A DNA stretch of 64,000 nucleotides, from contig CAKOVU010000007.1 in assembly GCA_934122115.1 (NCBI GenBank), positions 1-64,000 on the forward strand, read 5' to 3'. The notes beneath the pieces are model-generated. The model worked only from the letters and a program-made list of their open reading frames with translations. It did no database searches and was not told the DNA's origin. The position numbers and the translations under genes were made by a program. Origin of the DNA: UMGS1901 sp934122115. GTDB lineage: Bacteria; Bacillota; Clostridia; TANB77; CAG-508. Positions 44,290-53,302 of this stretch are shown here, one piece after another; positions within the stretch are counted from its first letter, which is position 1; every line of letters begins with the position of its first letter.

Positions 44290-44312
44290 TTATAAAAAAT
44301 GAAGGTAGAAAA

Positions 44313-44588
44313 ATGAATAATGATGAAATAATAAATAAAATATCAATTATATATGATGAATTTATAAATTTATATAAAAATATTTTAGAAAAAAATAATG
44401 AAAATATTTTACCAACATATACATTTTTAGACTATAGCACAAGAATGAAGATAAGAAATAAAGAAGATAGGGAAGTTTTTGAAAGGGTAGAGTATTTGTT
44501 CTTGAATAGTAGAGAATCTAAAATAGATATTTTAGAAAGCTTGATGGATTTATATGAACAAATAAAAGGAAAGTATTATGAGGATTGA
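44313..44588 (+). CDS. Small hypothetical protein
   Basis: I do not recognise this protein. I start it at ATG 44313, just after the tRNA and a GAAGG site; the longer frame would begin inside the tRNA. The 91 residues (MNNDEIINKISIIYDEFINLY...) look all-helical and soluble, rich in Glu, Lys and Asn. The gene overlaps the next by 11 bp, which points to translational coupling. Confidence 0.6.
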   Translation: MNNDEIINKISIIYDEFINLYKNILEKNNENILPTYTFLDYSTRMKIRNKEDREVFERVEYLFLNSRESKIDILESLMDLYEQIKGKYYED

Positions 44589-45843
44589 GCATCTTGAACG
44601 ATATTTTGAAAGATTTAAAAATAATTTAAATAAGCAAAGCATATCTTATAATGATATAGCCTTTATGACCGAGAATGAAAAACAATATATGGAATTCTTT
44701 AAAAAGCTAAGTGCTAACAGTGAAATAGATATAAATGAGGATGATGTTTTTAAAGCAGTTACAGAAACATATATTGAATATAGGACAGAATTCAATCAAG
44801 CATATGATAAACTAGAAGGGCAAGATTTAACTATAGAAGAAGCTCATAAAATTGTAACAGAGACAATACAAAATACGTTAATCTTATTAGGAAAATGGAT
44901 GCAAGATTCCAACGCAACAGAGTTTTTAGTAAAAAAACATAATAGAAAATATGGTTCTATAGATGAATCGCTAAATGTAAAAGCTGAAGATATAGAAAAA
45001 AGTTTTGAAGCAGATAAAGTGAAAAGATATAAAATTACAGAGTTGTATACATCGTCAATTTTTTGGACAAATAAATTTATAAAATATATTAATTCTTTAG
45101 AAGAATATAGCATGTATATAAAAGACACTCAAGGTGTAATGCGCTCAGACATTGATTTACAAGATGAAGATAAAATGCTATATATATCATACCAAAAAAA
45201 GAAATTAATAGAAAAAATATATCATGAATGCACTAGCCAAGAAGAAAGAGAAGCAATGTGCAAATATTTTGAGCAAAGATATGAAGAAATCTGTGAAAAA
45301 AATGGATGCAAAAGAGTCAGCTTGGAAGATGACTTTAATCATTTAAAGGGGTTTGAAGTGATCAAAGAACAATTATATGTGGCAAAAAATTCAGTAGTAA
45401 AGAGCTTACTAATAAACCTAATAAATGATGTGCTTTCTAGAAAAGTTTTGAAAGACGTAAAAAATTGGGGAATAGAAGAGGATACCAAAGATAAGAGCAA
45501 ATATATATTAAATATAGAACTACCTGGATACATGTTGCCAGTGAGTGTACATGTACCAAAATATCATGTTAGAGAAATATTAAAAGCAAGTGAAATAGAA
45601 TCTTTAGATCTTCCAATGTTTTCATTAAAAGAAGACTTTACAGATGAAACGGGTAAATTTTATGGAGCAACAATAATGTACAAACCAGGAGAAGAACAGA
45701 AAAAAGATATAAAAAATGCAAGCAAACGTAAAAGAAATAATAAAATATTGATGCACATTAGAAACCAAACATATGATAGACCACAGGTTAGTAATCCTCA
45801 AAAACTAACAATTAATGCTTATAAAGGAGATTTGGATAAGTAA
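44578..45843 (+). CDS. Hypothetical protein, 421 residues
   Basis: I do not recognise this protein. Its first 230 residues are helical and charged, with short amphipathic stretches. A C-terminal beta-rich part follows (about 300-380, with YILNIELPGYMLPVSVHVPK at 308-327). The tail (about 380-421) is basic and polar. No signal peptide, membrane helix or known catalytic motif is visible. It overlaps the gene before it and ends 3 bp before the next start, so three unknown genes form one operon between tRNA-Ser(CGA) and the SRP RNA. Confidence 0.65.
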   Translation: MRIEHLERYFERFKNNLNKQSISYNDIAFMTENEKQYMEFFKKLSANSEIDINEDDVFKAVTETYIEYRTEFNQAYDKLEGQDLTIEEAHKIVTETIQNTLILLGKWMQDSNATEFLVKKHNRKYGSIDESLNVKAEDIEKSFEADKVKRYKITELYTSSIFWTNKFIKYINSLEEYSMYIKDTQGVMRSDIDLQDEDKMLYISYQKKKLIEKIYHECTSQEEREAMCKYFEQRYEEICEKNGCKRVSLEDDFNHLKGFEVIKEQLYVAKNSVVKSLLINLINDVLSRKVLKDVKNWGIEEDTKDKSKYILNIELPGYMLPVSVHVPKYHVREILKASEIESLDLPMFSLKEDFTDETGKFYGATIMYKPGEEQKKDIKNASKRKRNNKILMHIRNQTYDRPQVSNPQKLTINAYKGDLDK

Positions 45844-45846
45844 AGA

Positions 45847-46608
45847 ATGGAGACAAATAAAAAGGATAAAATTAAGAATTGTATTGCAATTGTTATATTT
45901 GTTATTATTGTAAGCATCGTGGGAATTATGATAATAAAATACCAAGTTAAGGGTGAAAATAATATGCCTTTTAATTTGTCGAAGATTACAATAATAAGCA
46001 CTGCTGCTAGCGAAACAGAAGATGAAAACAATATAGAAAGTATAAAGCAAAATCCGCAATGGAATTTGCAAGTTAATCAAATAAATGATTTATATTTCTT
46101 TGTAGATAAAAATGATGGATATAAAAAAGAAGCAATGTTGGAATCTGTTACGATAGAAAATATAAAAGTTACTACAGCGCCAGAAAAGGGAAATATTAAA
46201 GCCTATATGCCTAATAGCATAGATGGCTTGCCATATGATTACAAGGATACATATTTGGTAAAAGATAGTTTAACTTATACTGGAGCTAAAGAAAGCAACG
46301 AAAAAAACTTGGAAATAGGGAATCAAGGTGGTAAAGCCCTATTAGGAATTGTTAATACTAATATAGGAACTTATACATCTAGTGAAGATAGAGGTACATC
46401 ATATGATGGAACTCTTATAACTAAAGCAAATGCTAGTATGGATGAAATAAAATTTAAAGTAAATTTTGATTTTATAATAAAATCAAGAAATATAAAATAC
46501 AAAGCTAATATATCCTTAGATTTGCCATGTGGTAGCATAACAGAAAAAGGGACAGAGCAAATAGAAAAAACAGATATGAGTGATATAATTTTTAAAAGAA
46601 TTAAGTAA
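45847..46608 (+). CDS. Membrane-anchored hypothetical protein
   Basis: I do not recognise this protein. The 253 residues start METNKKDKIKN and have one membrane helix (about residues 11-31), after which the rest should lie outside the cell. The outer part is beta-rich, with a Gly/Thr-rich stretch (about 140-200) and a DLPCGSITEKG segment near the end. It is the third gene of the unknown operon, and its stop is 7 bp before the SRP promoter. Confidence 0.65.
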   Translation: METNKKDKIKNCIAIVIFVIIVSIVGIMIIKYQVKGENNMPFNLSKITIISTAASETEDENNIESIKQNPQWNLQVNQINDLYFFVDKNDGYKKEAMLESVTIENIKVTTAPEKGNIKAYMPNSIDGLPYDYKDTYLVKDSLTYTGAKESNEKNLEIGNQGGKALLGIVNTNIGTYTSSEDRGTSYDGTLITKANASMDEIKFKVNFDFIIKSRNIKYKANISLDLPCGSITEKGTEQIEKTDMSDIIFKRIK

Positions 46609-46614
46609 ATTTAC

Positions 46615-46643
46615 TTGTCAAAAGGAGTAAAACATTATATAAT
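46615..46643 (+). promoter_or_regulatory. SRP RNA promoter
   Basis: TTGTCA (46615-46620) and a perfect TATAAT (46638-46643) are separated by 17 bp and end 4 bp before the RNA. Confidence 0.75.
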
Positions 46644-46646
46644 CAT

Positions 46647-46802
46647 AAACGGTATGAGGAAGTGTTTAACTTTTGTATGGAGGGCATTTCAATAGAAACC
46701 TGTGAACCTTGTCAGGGCTGGAAGGCAGCAGCAATAAGCAGATATTTCTATGTGGAAGGCTTTCCATAGAGAAGTTAAAATGCTAAATCTCATACCGTTT
46801 TT
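46647..46802 (+). ncRNA. ffs: Signal recognition particle RNA (4.5S-like)
   Basis: The apical domain carries the conserved Ffh-binding loops in the GTGAACCTTGTCAGGGCTGG and AAGGCAGCAGCAATAAGC segments. The ends AAACGGTATGAG and CTCATACCGTTT pair to close the molecule, and a T-run follows as its terminator. The length of about 156 nt is longer than the short 4.5S form but shorter than the Alu-containing form of many Clostridia. It sits directly before dnaX, the usual place in Firmicutes. Confidence 0.92.
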
Positions 46803-46837
46803 AAAATTATTTAAACGATATTCCTAAGGAAAGGAAT

Positions 46838-48451
46838 GTGATAAATATGGAATATACAGCATTGTATAGGAAATTTAGACCACTTACTTTTGATGAAATA
46901 GTTGGGCAAGAGCATATTGTAAAAACATTAAAAAACGAGATAATATCGGGCAGAGTAGGTCATGCTTATTTGTTTAATGGTGGCAGAGGTACAGGAAAAA
47001 CTAGTGCGGCTAAGATATTAGCAAGAGCCGTAAACTGTTTAAATCCTAAAGATGGAGAGCCATGTAATGAGTGCGAAATATGCAAAGCAGCATTGGATGG
47101 ATCTTTAACAGACATAGTAGAAATGGATGCTGCATCGAATAATAGTGTAGAAGATATTAGGGCAATTAGAGATGAGGTTAATTTTTTACCTACACTTGCT
47201 AAATATAGGGTATATATAATAGATGAGGTTCATATGTTGTCTACAGGAGCATTTAATGCGCTTTTAAAAACATTGGAAGAACCACCAGCGCACGTGAAAT
47301 TTATATTAGCAACAACGGAACCGCAGAAATTACCTGCAACAATTTTATCAAGATGCCAAAGGTTTGACTTCAAAAAAATTTCTGAAGAAAATTTAATAAA
47401 AAGATTGAACATTGTTTGTAAAGAAAGCAATATAGAAATCACACCAGAAGCAGTAGCAACAATTGCAGTACTTGCAGAAGGTGGAATGAGAGATGCATTA
47501 TCTATATTGGAAAGATGCAATCAAGAAGATACAAAAATAACACAAGAAACAGTAAGAGAATTAATAGGTATTCCACAAATGTCTAGTGTTTATAATTTAA
47601 CAAAAGCGATATTAAATAAAGATACACAAACGGCTTTAGATACATTAAACACAATATTGGGTAGTGGAAAAGATTTGGAAAATCTCCTATGGGAATTAAC
47701 TAAGTATATAAAAGATATTTTAGTTTTTAAAGCAAAAGGAAACTTAGAAATATATACAGAAGAAGAAAAAAAGCAAGTAAATGAATTGTCAGAAAAAGTA
47801 ACAAAAGAAGAGCTTATAGCAATAATATATGAGCTTTCTAATTTGGCAAACCAAATAAAATGGGCAATGCAAAAAAATATTATGTTTCAAGTATCAATTA
47901 TAAAGCTATGCAATTCATATAATTTGCCACAAGGAGGTAATGGCAACCAAGACATTGGAGAGCTAAAAAGCAAAATAGATTATTTGGAAAAAAAGATTAA
48001 TTTATTAGAAAATGCTCCAAGAAGTAGTAGCAAAAACAGTGCTAATATAGAAATGCAAAACAAAGATACAAGAGCGAGCAAACCGGAGAAAAAAGCAGAA
48101 CCTAAAACAATAGTAGCAGGTGAAAAGATTGCAAACTGGCCACAGCTTGTACAAAATATAAAGAAAACAGGAAAAATGCTTGTATACACTAATTTAATGA
48201 ATAGTAATGCAGTGCAAATTAATGACATGACAGTTGGAATAAACTTTCCAAAAGGATTAACACCATTTGGAAAAACTATACTTGAACAAAATGAAAACAT
48301 GAATGAAATAGTGAAACAAGTATCAATAGAACTAGGAAAGCCAATGAAAGTAAAATTATTGGATAATGTAGAGATAAAAGAGCAAAAAATAAATCAAGTA
48401 GAAAGTTTAACTAAAGAGTTGGATTTACCAATAAATATAATAGACGAATAA
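46838..48451 (+). CDS. dnaX: DNA polymerase III subunits gamma/tau
   Basis: DnaX is the clamp-loader ATPase. The 537-residue protein has ALYRKFRPLTFDEIVGQEHI (about residues 6-25), Walker A GGRGTGKT (about 49-56) and the zinc CysX-type cluster CLNPKDGEPCNECEIC (about 67-82). Walker B (VYIIDEVHML) and the SRC sensor (LSRCQRF) follow. The start is either GTG 46838 or, more like the family, ATG 46847. It opens the dnaX-ybaB-recR unit. Confidence 0.96.
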   Translation: MINMEYTALYRKFRPLTFDEIVGQEHIVKTLKNEIISGRVGHAYLFNGGRGTGKTSAAKILARAVNCLNPKDGEPCNECEICKAALDGSLTDIVEMDAASNNSVEDIRAIRDEVNFLPTLAKYRVYIIDEVHMLSTGAFNALLKTLEEPPAHVKFILATTEPQKLPATILSRCQRFDFKKISEENLIKRLNIVCKESNIEITPEAVATIAVLAEGGMRDALSILERCNQEDTKITQETVRELIGIPQMSSVYNLTKAILNKDTQTALDTLNTILGSGKDLENLLWELTKYIKDILVFKAKGNLEIYTEEEKKQVNELSEKVTKEELIAIIYELSNLANQIKWAMQKNIMFQVSIIKLCNSYNLPQGGNGNQDIGELKSKIDYLEKKINLLENAPRSSSKNSANIEMQNKDTRASKPEKKAEPKTIVAGEKIANWPQLVQNIKKTGKMLVYTNLMNSNAVQINDMTVGINFPKGLTPFGKTILEQNENMNEIVKQVSIELGKPMKVKLLDNVEIKEQKINQVESLTKELDLPINIIDE

Positions 48452-48464
48452 GGAGGATATAAAA

Positions 48465-48806
48465 ATGTCAAAAAGAGGAGGATTCCCAGGAATGGGAGGA
48501 TTTGGAGGAATGAATATTAATCAGCTAATGAAAGAAGCTAAAAAAATGCAGGCTGATATGGAAAAATCTCAACAAGAATTAGGAGAAAAAGAATTTGAAG
48601 CTTCTGCTGGCGGCGGAGCTGTAAATGTAAAAGTTTCTGGAAACAAAGAAATAAAAGAAATAAAGATAAAAAAAGAAGTTGTAGACCCAGATGATGTGGA
48701 AATGTTGGAAGATTTAATTTTAACATGTGCTAATGAAGCTTTAAGGAAAGTAGATAGTGCACAAGCAGAATCTTTAGGAAAATTTAACATACCAGGATTA
48801 ATGTAA
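48465..48806 (+). CDS. ybaB: Nucleoid-associated protein YbaB/EbfC
   Basis: The 113-residue protein has the Gly/Met-rich start, then INQLMKEAKKMQADMEKSQ (about residues 18-36) and the KIKKEVVDPDDVEMLEDLI segment (about 66-84) of the family. It binds DNA as a dimer. It lies between dnaX and recR, as usual. Confidence 0.96.
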   Translation: MSKRGGFPGMGGFGGMNINQLMKEAKKMQADMEKSQQELGEKEFEASAGGGAVNVKVSGNKEIKEIKIKKEVVDPDDVEMLEDLILTCANEALRKVDSAQAESLGKFNIPGLM

Positions 48807-48815
48807 GGAGCAAAA

Positions 48816-49415
48816 ATGTCATATTATTCACCATCAATTGAGAAATTAATAGAAAGTTTTGAGAAACTACCAAGTATAGGCAGCAAAACGGCTGCGAGGC
48901 TAGCATTTTATATTTTAAATGCATCCGAAGAGGAAACGAACGAATTTATTAAAAGCATACAGGATGCAAAAGCTAACTTAAAATACTGTTCACAATGCTA
49001 TAATATAACAGATACGGACCCATGCCCAATATGCAGCAATTCGGCAAGAGATAAATCTGTAATATGTGTAGTAGAAGATGTAAAAGACGTAGTTGCTATG
49101 GAAAGAACACATGAATTTAAAGGAGTATATCATGTGTTACACGGCTCAATATCGCCAATGAATGGTGTAGGACCGGATGATATAAAAATAAAAGAATTAC
49201 TTTCTAGATTAATGAATGGGGAAGTAAAAGAAATAATTTTAGCTACGAATCCACGTGTGGAAGGGGAAGCAACGGCTATGTATATTTCTAAATTAGTAAA
49301 GCCTTTAGGAGTAAAAGTAACAAGAATTGCACATGGAATTCCTGTTGGAGGAGATTTAGAATATACAGATGAAGTAACATTAGGAAAAGCCTTAGAAGGC
49401 AGGGTTCAATTATAA
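48816..49415 (+). CDS. recR: Recombination mediator protein RecR
   Basis: RecR works with RecF/RecO in loading RecA. The 199-residue protein has the HhH segment LPSIGSKTAARLAFYIL (about residues 18-34), the zinc finger CSQCYNITDTDPCPIC (about 57-72) and a Toprim domain (ICVVEDVKDV; NPRVEGEATAMYI). The length is standard. Confidence 0.97.
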   Translation: MSYYSPSIEKLIESFEKLPSIGSKTAARLAFYILNASEEETNEFIKSIQDAKANLKYCSQCYNITDTDPCPICSNSARDKSVICVVEDVKDVVAMERTHEFKGVYHVLHGSISPMNGVGPDDIKIKELLSRLMNGEVKEIILATNPRVEGEATAMYISKLVKPLGVKVTRIAHGIPVGGDLEYTDEVTLGKALEGRVQL

Positions 49416-49422
49416 TGAATAG

Positions 49423-49462
49423 AAAATAAGATGATGTATTAATTTACACCATCTTATTTTTT
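49423..49462. terminator. Bidirectional terminator between recR and the glycosyltransferase
   Basis: AAAATAAGATGATGT pairs with ACACCATCTTATTTT around a short loop with T-runs on both sides. It overlaps the last codons of the convergent gene. Confidence 0.75.
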
Positions 49463-50584
49463 TCCTAAAACTACTTCGCAAATATCTTTTGTAGAATTCT
49501 TTTTGGCTAGTAGTTTAGTACTTATTTTCATTTTAGTTAGTTTTTGTTCGTCTGATAGCAAGTTGGAAATTATGGTATCATAATCATCTTTGTTTTTTAG
49601 CCATACTGCTACTCCGGCTTGTTCTAAAAATTCCGCATTTTCTTCTTCTTGCCCTGGAATAGGATTAATTAAAACCATTGGAAGTCCAGATGCTAAGCTT
49701 TCTGTAGATGTAAGTCCACCCGGTTTTGTAACTACTAAATCTGATATGCTCATAAGTTCTGGTACTTGATGAGTATAGGCTAAAACGGTAACATTGTTTT
49801 CAGCTTTTTCCTGTGAAACTAATTTATCAAAATCTTCTTTCATTTTTTCATTTTTTCCAGCAATAGCTACTATATGATATTGGTCTGTATGTTTTATAAA
49901 GGATTGCAGTATTTTTATGGTTTTATCTCTACCAAGACCGAATTCGCCACCACCGAAAAATAAGATTACTTTTTTATCTAATGGCAAGTTAAAAGATTTC
50001 TTTATCTCGGCTTTATCAAAGTGCATTAAAAATCTATTTGATAAAGGAATTCCACTTGCGAAAATTTTATCTTCAGGAATTCCAACAGAAACAAGATAAT
50101 TCTTCATTTTATTATGTGCTACGAAAAAGTAATCCACATAATCTTTACCAACAAGCCATTGGTCGTGTGGTGCGAAATCTGTCATTATTGTAGATAACGT
50201 GCATGAACACAAACCGCGTTTCTTTAAATAGCTAATCATCTGGCTAGAAAATGGATGCGTTGAAATTATTGTGTCTGGAGAATATTCGTTTAAAAGCTTT
50301 AAAAGTTTTCTTGCTAATAATTTGTTTGAATCTGAGCTTAATTTAGCAAGAGGTCCTTTTTGCGATAGATTATAAACTTCTCCCCATGCCCAAGGAAATT
50401 TTTTTGCCATTTCTTTGTAGGCCGTAGTTGTAATTTTATTTAATGATTTATTAACATATAACATACAATCTACTAATTTTACTTCATAATCTTCATAATT
50501 TGATTCTATATATTGCTTCAAAGAATTTGCTGCAGATAAATGCCCTCCACCATAGGAAGCATAAAATATTAAAATTTTTTTCAT
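49454..50584 (-). CDS. UgtP/MGDG-synthase-like diacylglycerol glycosyltransferase
   Basis: The protein has an N-terminal MGDG-synthase domain (FYASYGGGHLSAANSLKQY, about residues 6-24) and a C-terminal GT28-type domain (ILFFGGGEFGLGRDK; VTKPGGLTSTES; NPIPGQEEENAEFL). These enzymes add sugars to diacylglycerol to make membrane glycolipids. I start the 376-residue protein at the ATG of MKKILIF, since GGGGG of the upstream codons forms its ribosome site. UDP-sugar genes at 36.9-39.9 kb could supply the donor. Confidence 0.88.
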   Translation of the reverse strand: MKKILIFYASYGGGHLSAANSLKQYIESNYEDYEVKLVDCMLYVNKSLNKITTTAYKEMAKKFPWAWGEVYNLSQKGPLAKLSSDSNKLLARKLLKLLNEYSPDTIISTHPFSSQMISYLKKRGLCSCTLSTIMTDFAPHDQWLVGKDYVDYFFVAHNKMKNYLVSVGIPEDKIFASGIPLSNRFLMHFDKAEIKKSFNLPLDKKVILFFGGGEFGLGRDKTIKILQSFIKHTDQYHIVAIAGKNEKMKEDFDKLVSQEKAENNVTVLAYTHQVPELMSISDLVVTKPGGLTSTESLASGLPMVLINPIPGQEEENAEFLEQAGVAVWLKNKDDYDTIISNLLSDEQKLTKMKISTKLLAKKNSTKDICEVVLGKK

Positions 50585-50722
50585 TTTTTCCCCCATATAT
50601 TATATGTATATTTAAATACAATTAAATTTTAACATATCTTAACAAAAAATAAAACAAAAAATCAAAAATAATGAATAACAAAAAAATTATGGAAAATAAT
50701 AAAAATAAAAAAGGAGAATGCT

Positions 50723-51199
50723 ATGAATAAAATAATGATTAAGATATTATTAACGGTTATTGTAATAATTGCAGGAATTTTTTTATGGATTTTTGGAAAT
50801 AAAGAAAAAAACATTGTTGAAGCAGCAAGTAATTCTAATTCGACATCTGATGTACAGCTAATGGCAAGAGCGATAAATGGAGAAGCTAGGGGAGAACCGT
50901 ATGAAGGACAAGTAGCAGTTGGAGCAGTAATCATGAATAGAGTAAAAGATTCAAATTTTCCGAATACTATAGCAGGTGTAATATATGAGGCTGGAGCATT
51001 TACCGCAGTTTCTGATGGTCAAATAAATGTGCCAATAAAGGAAGGCTCTACAGTAGTAAAAGCTGCTAGAGATGCCATAAATGGTTGGGATCCAACTGGA
51101 GGAGCGATATATTATTACAATCCAGATACAGCAACCAACAAATGGATTTGGTCTAGGCAAACGATTAAGGTTATTGGAAAGCATAAATTTTGTAAATAA
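50723..51199 (+). CDS. sleB: SleB-like germination cell-wall hydrolase, catalytic domain only
   Basis: SleB degrades spore cortex during germination. The 158-residue protein has a signal anchor (about residues 5-25) and the Hydrolase_2 domain. That domain carries LMARAINGEARGEPYEGQVAV (split as LMARAINGEARGEP and YEGQVAV, about 46-66), including the catalytic Glu, and ends in VIGKHKFCK-like residues. It lacks the N-terminal peptidoglycan-binding domain of Bacillus SleB. It is 18 bp before ypeB, its usual partner. Confidence 0.92.
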   Translation: MNKIMIKILLTVIVIIAGIFLWIFGNKEKNIVEAASNSNSTSDVQLMARAINGEARGEPYEGQVAVGAVIMNRVKDSNFPNTIAGVIYEAGAFTAVSDGQINVPIKEGSTVVKAARDAINGWDPTGGAIYYYNPDTATNKWIWSRQTIKVIGKHKFCK

Positions 51200-51217
51200 T
51201 TTAAAGGAGGAATAATA

Positions 51218-52597
51218 GTGAAAAAGTTTTTTAATGAAAATAAAAAAATGATATGGATAGTAGGAACATTAATAATTCTTACAATTATTTTTGGTCTTGC
51301 AGTATATTCGTATAGGGAAAATAAAAAATACAGAATTGCTAAAGAGAATGAATACAATAAAGCTTTTTATGAATTAGTAGATAATGTACAAAATGTAGAA
51401 ACATATTTAGCAAAGGCAATAATATCAACATCTCCAGAGCATGGAGCTGAAACATTAACAAATGTATGGAGGGAGGCAGGAATAGCGCAGAGCTGTTTAT
51501 CGCAGTTACCACTTACTAGCAGCCAATTAGGAAACACTTCAAAATTTTTAAATCAAATAAGTGATTATAGTTATTCTCTATCAAGAAAAAATATAGATGG
51601 AGAAAGCTTAACACAAGATGATTTAAATAATATCAAAGAGTTGCACAAATATAGCGTGGATTTAGAAAATACATTAAATCAATTATCAACAGATTTGAAT
51701 GATGGAAGAATAAAGTGGAGCGATTTAACAAATACAGATATAGTTTCATATGCAACACAAGTTAGCTCAATCACAAGTGATAGCTTTTCTTCATTGGAAG
51801 AGAATTTTCACGAGTATTCAGGTTTAATATATGACGGAGCTTTTTCAGACCATATGACATCGGCCGAGAAAAAAGGTTTAACTGGTGATGATATAGATGA
51901 AAATAGGGCAAGAGATATAGCAAAAGATTTCTTTGGAAGAGACAATGTAGAAGAAATTACTTCAATAACTTTTTCAGAAAATGCAGAGATTCCATCATTT
52001 GACATGAATATAAAGCTAAAAGGCGATAACACTGCAACTATCTCTGTATCTAGAAAAGGCGGTCATATAATATTTTCAAATTATAATAAACTTGTAAATG
52101 CAGAAACAATTTCACAAGAAAGAGCAGATGAAATAGGAAAAGAATTTTTAATAAATCATGGCTACACAGACATGAAAGAAACTTATTATTTAAAGGAAAA
52201 CGGAATAGTAACAATAAATTATGCGTACAAGCAAGTGACTGAAAATGGAGAAGAAGTAACAATATATCCGGATTTAATAAAGCTAAAAATTGCATTGGAT
52301 GATGGAAGCGTTTTAGGAATAGAAACAACAGGATATTTAAATTGCCATACAATTAGAGATGTATCACAAGTAGAAATAACAAAAGAAAAGGCAAAAGAAC
52401 AATTAAATAAAGAATTGCAAATAGAGAGCGAAGGTTTAGCAATAATTCCAACAGAATGGAAAACAGAAATTTTGTGTTGGGAATTTAAAGGCAAAGTAGA
52501 GGATAATGAATTTTTAGTTTATGTGAATGCTAAAACTGGTGAAGAAGAAGATATTTTAGTAATAGTAAATACTCCAAATGGAACATTAACACATTAA
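51218..52597 (+). CDS. ypeB: Germination protein YpeB
   Basis: YpeB is needed for SleB to localise and persist in the spore. The 459-residue protein starts at GTG after AAAGGAGG and has one N-terminal membrane helix (about residues 11-30). A helical domain follows (LSQLPLTSSQLGN, about 92-104), and then C-terminal PepSY repeats (ARDIAKDFFG; ADEIGKEFLINHGY; AKEQLNKELQIE). The order sleB-ypeB is standard. Confidence 0.93.
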   Translation: MKKFFNENKKMIWIVGTLIILTIIFGLAVYSYRENKKYRIAKENEYNKAFYELVDNVQNVETYLAKAIISTSPEHGAETLTNVWREAGIAQSCLSQLPLTSSQLGNTSKFLNQISDYSYSLSRKNIDGESLTQDDLNNIKELHKYSVDLENTLNQLSTDLNDGRIKWSDLTNTDIVSYATQVSSITSDSFSSLEENFHEYSGLIYDGAFSDHMTSAEKKGLTGDDIDENRARDIAKDFFGRDNVEEITSITFSENAEIPSFDMNIKLKGDNTATISVSRKGGHIIFSNYNKLVNAETISQERADEIGKEFLINHGYTDMKETYYLKENGIVTINYAYKQVTENGEEVTIYPDLIKLKIALDDGSVLGIETTGYLNCHTIRDVSQVEITKEKAKEQLNKELQIESEGLAIIPTEWKTEILCWEFKGKVEDNEFLVYVNAKTGEEEDILVIVNTPNGTLTH

Positions 52598-52710
52598 AAA
52601 AAAATAAGGTGATATTAGCCAAATTTACCTGAATTAAATAAGTGAAAATAGAAACAATAATAGTAAAGAAATTTCTTTATAAACAAAAAAGCAAATTGGG
52701 AGGTTTACTA

Positions 52711-52881
52711 ATGGCTAGTAAGAAAAAGGCAATGTCAGAAAATTTAAAAGAGGAAATAGCAAGAGAATTAGGAGTATATGATCAAGTAAAAAATGATGGA
52801 GGATGGGAAAACGTACCATCAAAAACATGTGGAAATATGGTGACAAAGGCAATTGAAATAGCAAACAGATCTACAAAATAG
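52711..52881 (+). CDS. Alpha/beta-type small acid-soluble spore protein
   Basis: SASPs coat spore DNA and protect it. I start the 56-residue protein at MASKKKAMSENLK, 6 bp after GGAGG; the longer frame adds 23 unlikely residues. It has LKEEIARELGV (about residues 12-22), containing the germination-protease site, and GNMVTKAIEIA (about 42-52), both conserved. It is a single gene with its own terminator, and strong evidence for spore formation. Confidence 0.92.
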   Translation: MASKKKAMSENLKEEIARELGVYDQVKNDGGWENVPSKTCGNMVTKAIEIANRSTK

Positions 52882-52882
52882 C

Positions 52883-52914
52883 TTAAAGGGAGAAAAAATC
52901 TCCCTTTAATTTTT
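52883..52914 (+). terminator. Terminator after the SASP gene
   Basis: TTAAAGGGAGA pairs perfectly with TCTCCCTTTAA around a 5-nt loop and runs into TTTTT. Confidence 0.85.
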
Positions 52915-52960
52915 AACTATTATATTTATTATGCTTATGTAATAAAAAGGCAAAAAGTAC

Positions 52961-52989
52961 TTGCAACAAACAAAACATATTGTTATAAT
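52961..52989 (+). promoter_or_regulatory. Rightward promoter upstream of invertible-looking segment 2
   Basis: TTGCAA (52961-52966), 17 bp and TATAAT (52984-52989) point through the segment towards the prepilin gene at 53303, leaving a leader of about 300 nt. If active, this promoter could give expression whatever the segment's orientation. Confidence 0.55.
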
Positions 52990-53025
52990 AAAGATAGATT
53001 AAAAAGTGTAAAAATGATCAATTAT

Positions 53026-53241
53026 TTCCTTAAGTTATATACTTAACGAATACTTTTATGTAAAAATTATATCAATAAAAGTCTGACATTTCAAGAAAAA
53101 ATACTAAAAAATTAAGTGTATTTTTCGAATTAATTTGAATCAGCTATAGAAAATAGTCAAAACGTTGTAAAGCAGTTCTATCAATTGTTTCATCAATTTG
53201 GTCTCTGCAAATTTACTTCTTTAAGTATATAACTTAAGGAA
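53026..53241. repeat. Candidate invertible promoter segment 2 (166 bp between inverted 25-bp sites)
   Basis: Site C (53026-53050) reads TTCCTTAAGT, centre TATAT, ACTTAACGAA. Site D (53217-53241) reads TTCTTTAAGT, centre ATATA, ACTTAAGGAA. The centres are reverse complements within this locus and differ from those of segment 1. The 166 bp between carry a minus-strand promoter, TTGAAA (53089-53094), 17 bp, TATAAT (53066-53071), at the same offset as in segment 1. Leftward there is only the convergent SASP gene, so in the present orientation the promoter has no obvious gene to drive. The remaining 52882-53302 gap holds the SASP terminator and the 52961 promoter. Confidence 0.7.
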
Positions 53242-53302
53242 GTTGAAAAAGATAATAAAAAGATAGAAATACCAAAGAAAATAAGGAAAGGAAATTAATA
53301 TA

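Noticed and set aside
44262..44312. N-terminal extension of the 44.3-kb gene
   Set aside because: It would begin inside tRNA-Ser(CGA); the ATG at 44313 is more sensible.
44578..45843. Possible DGR reverse transcriptase
   Set aside because: The 421-residue protein has no YxDD-type catalytic motif or other reverse-transcriptase blocks; no other gene in the window does either.
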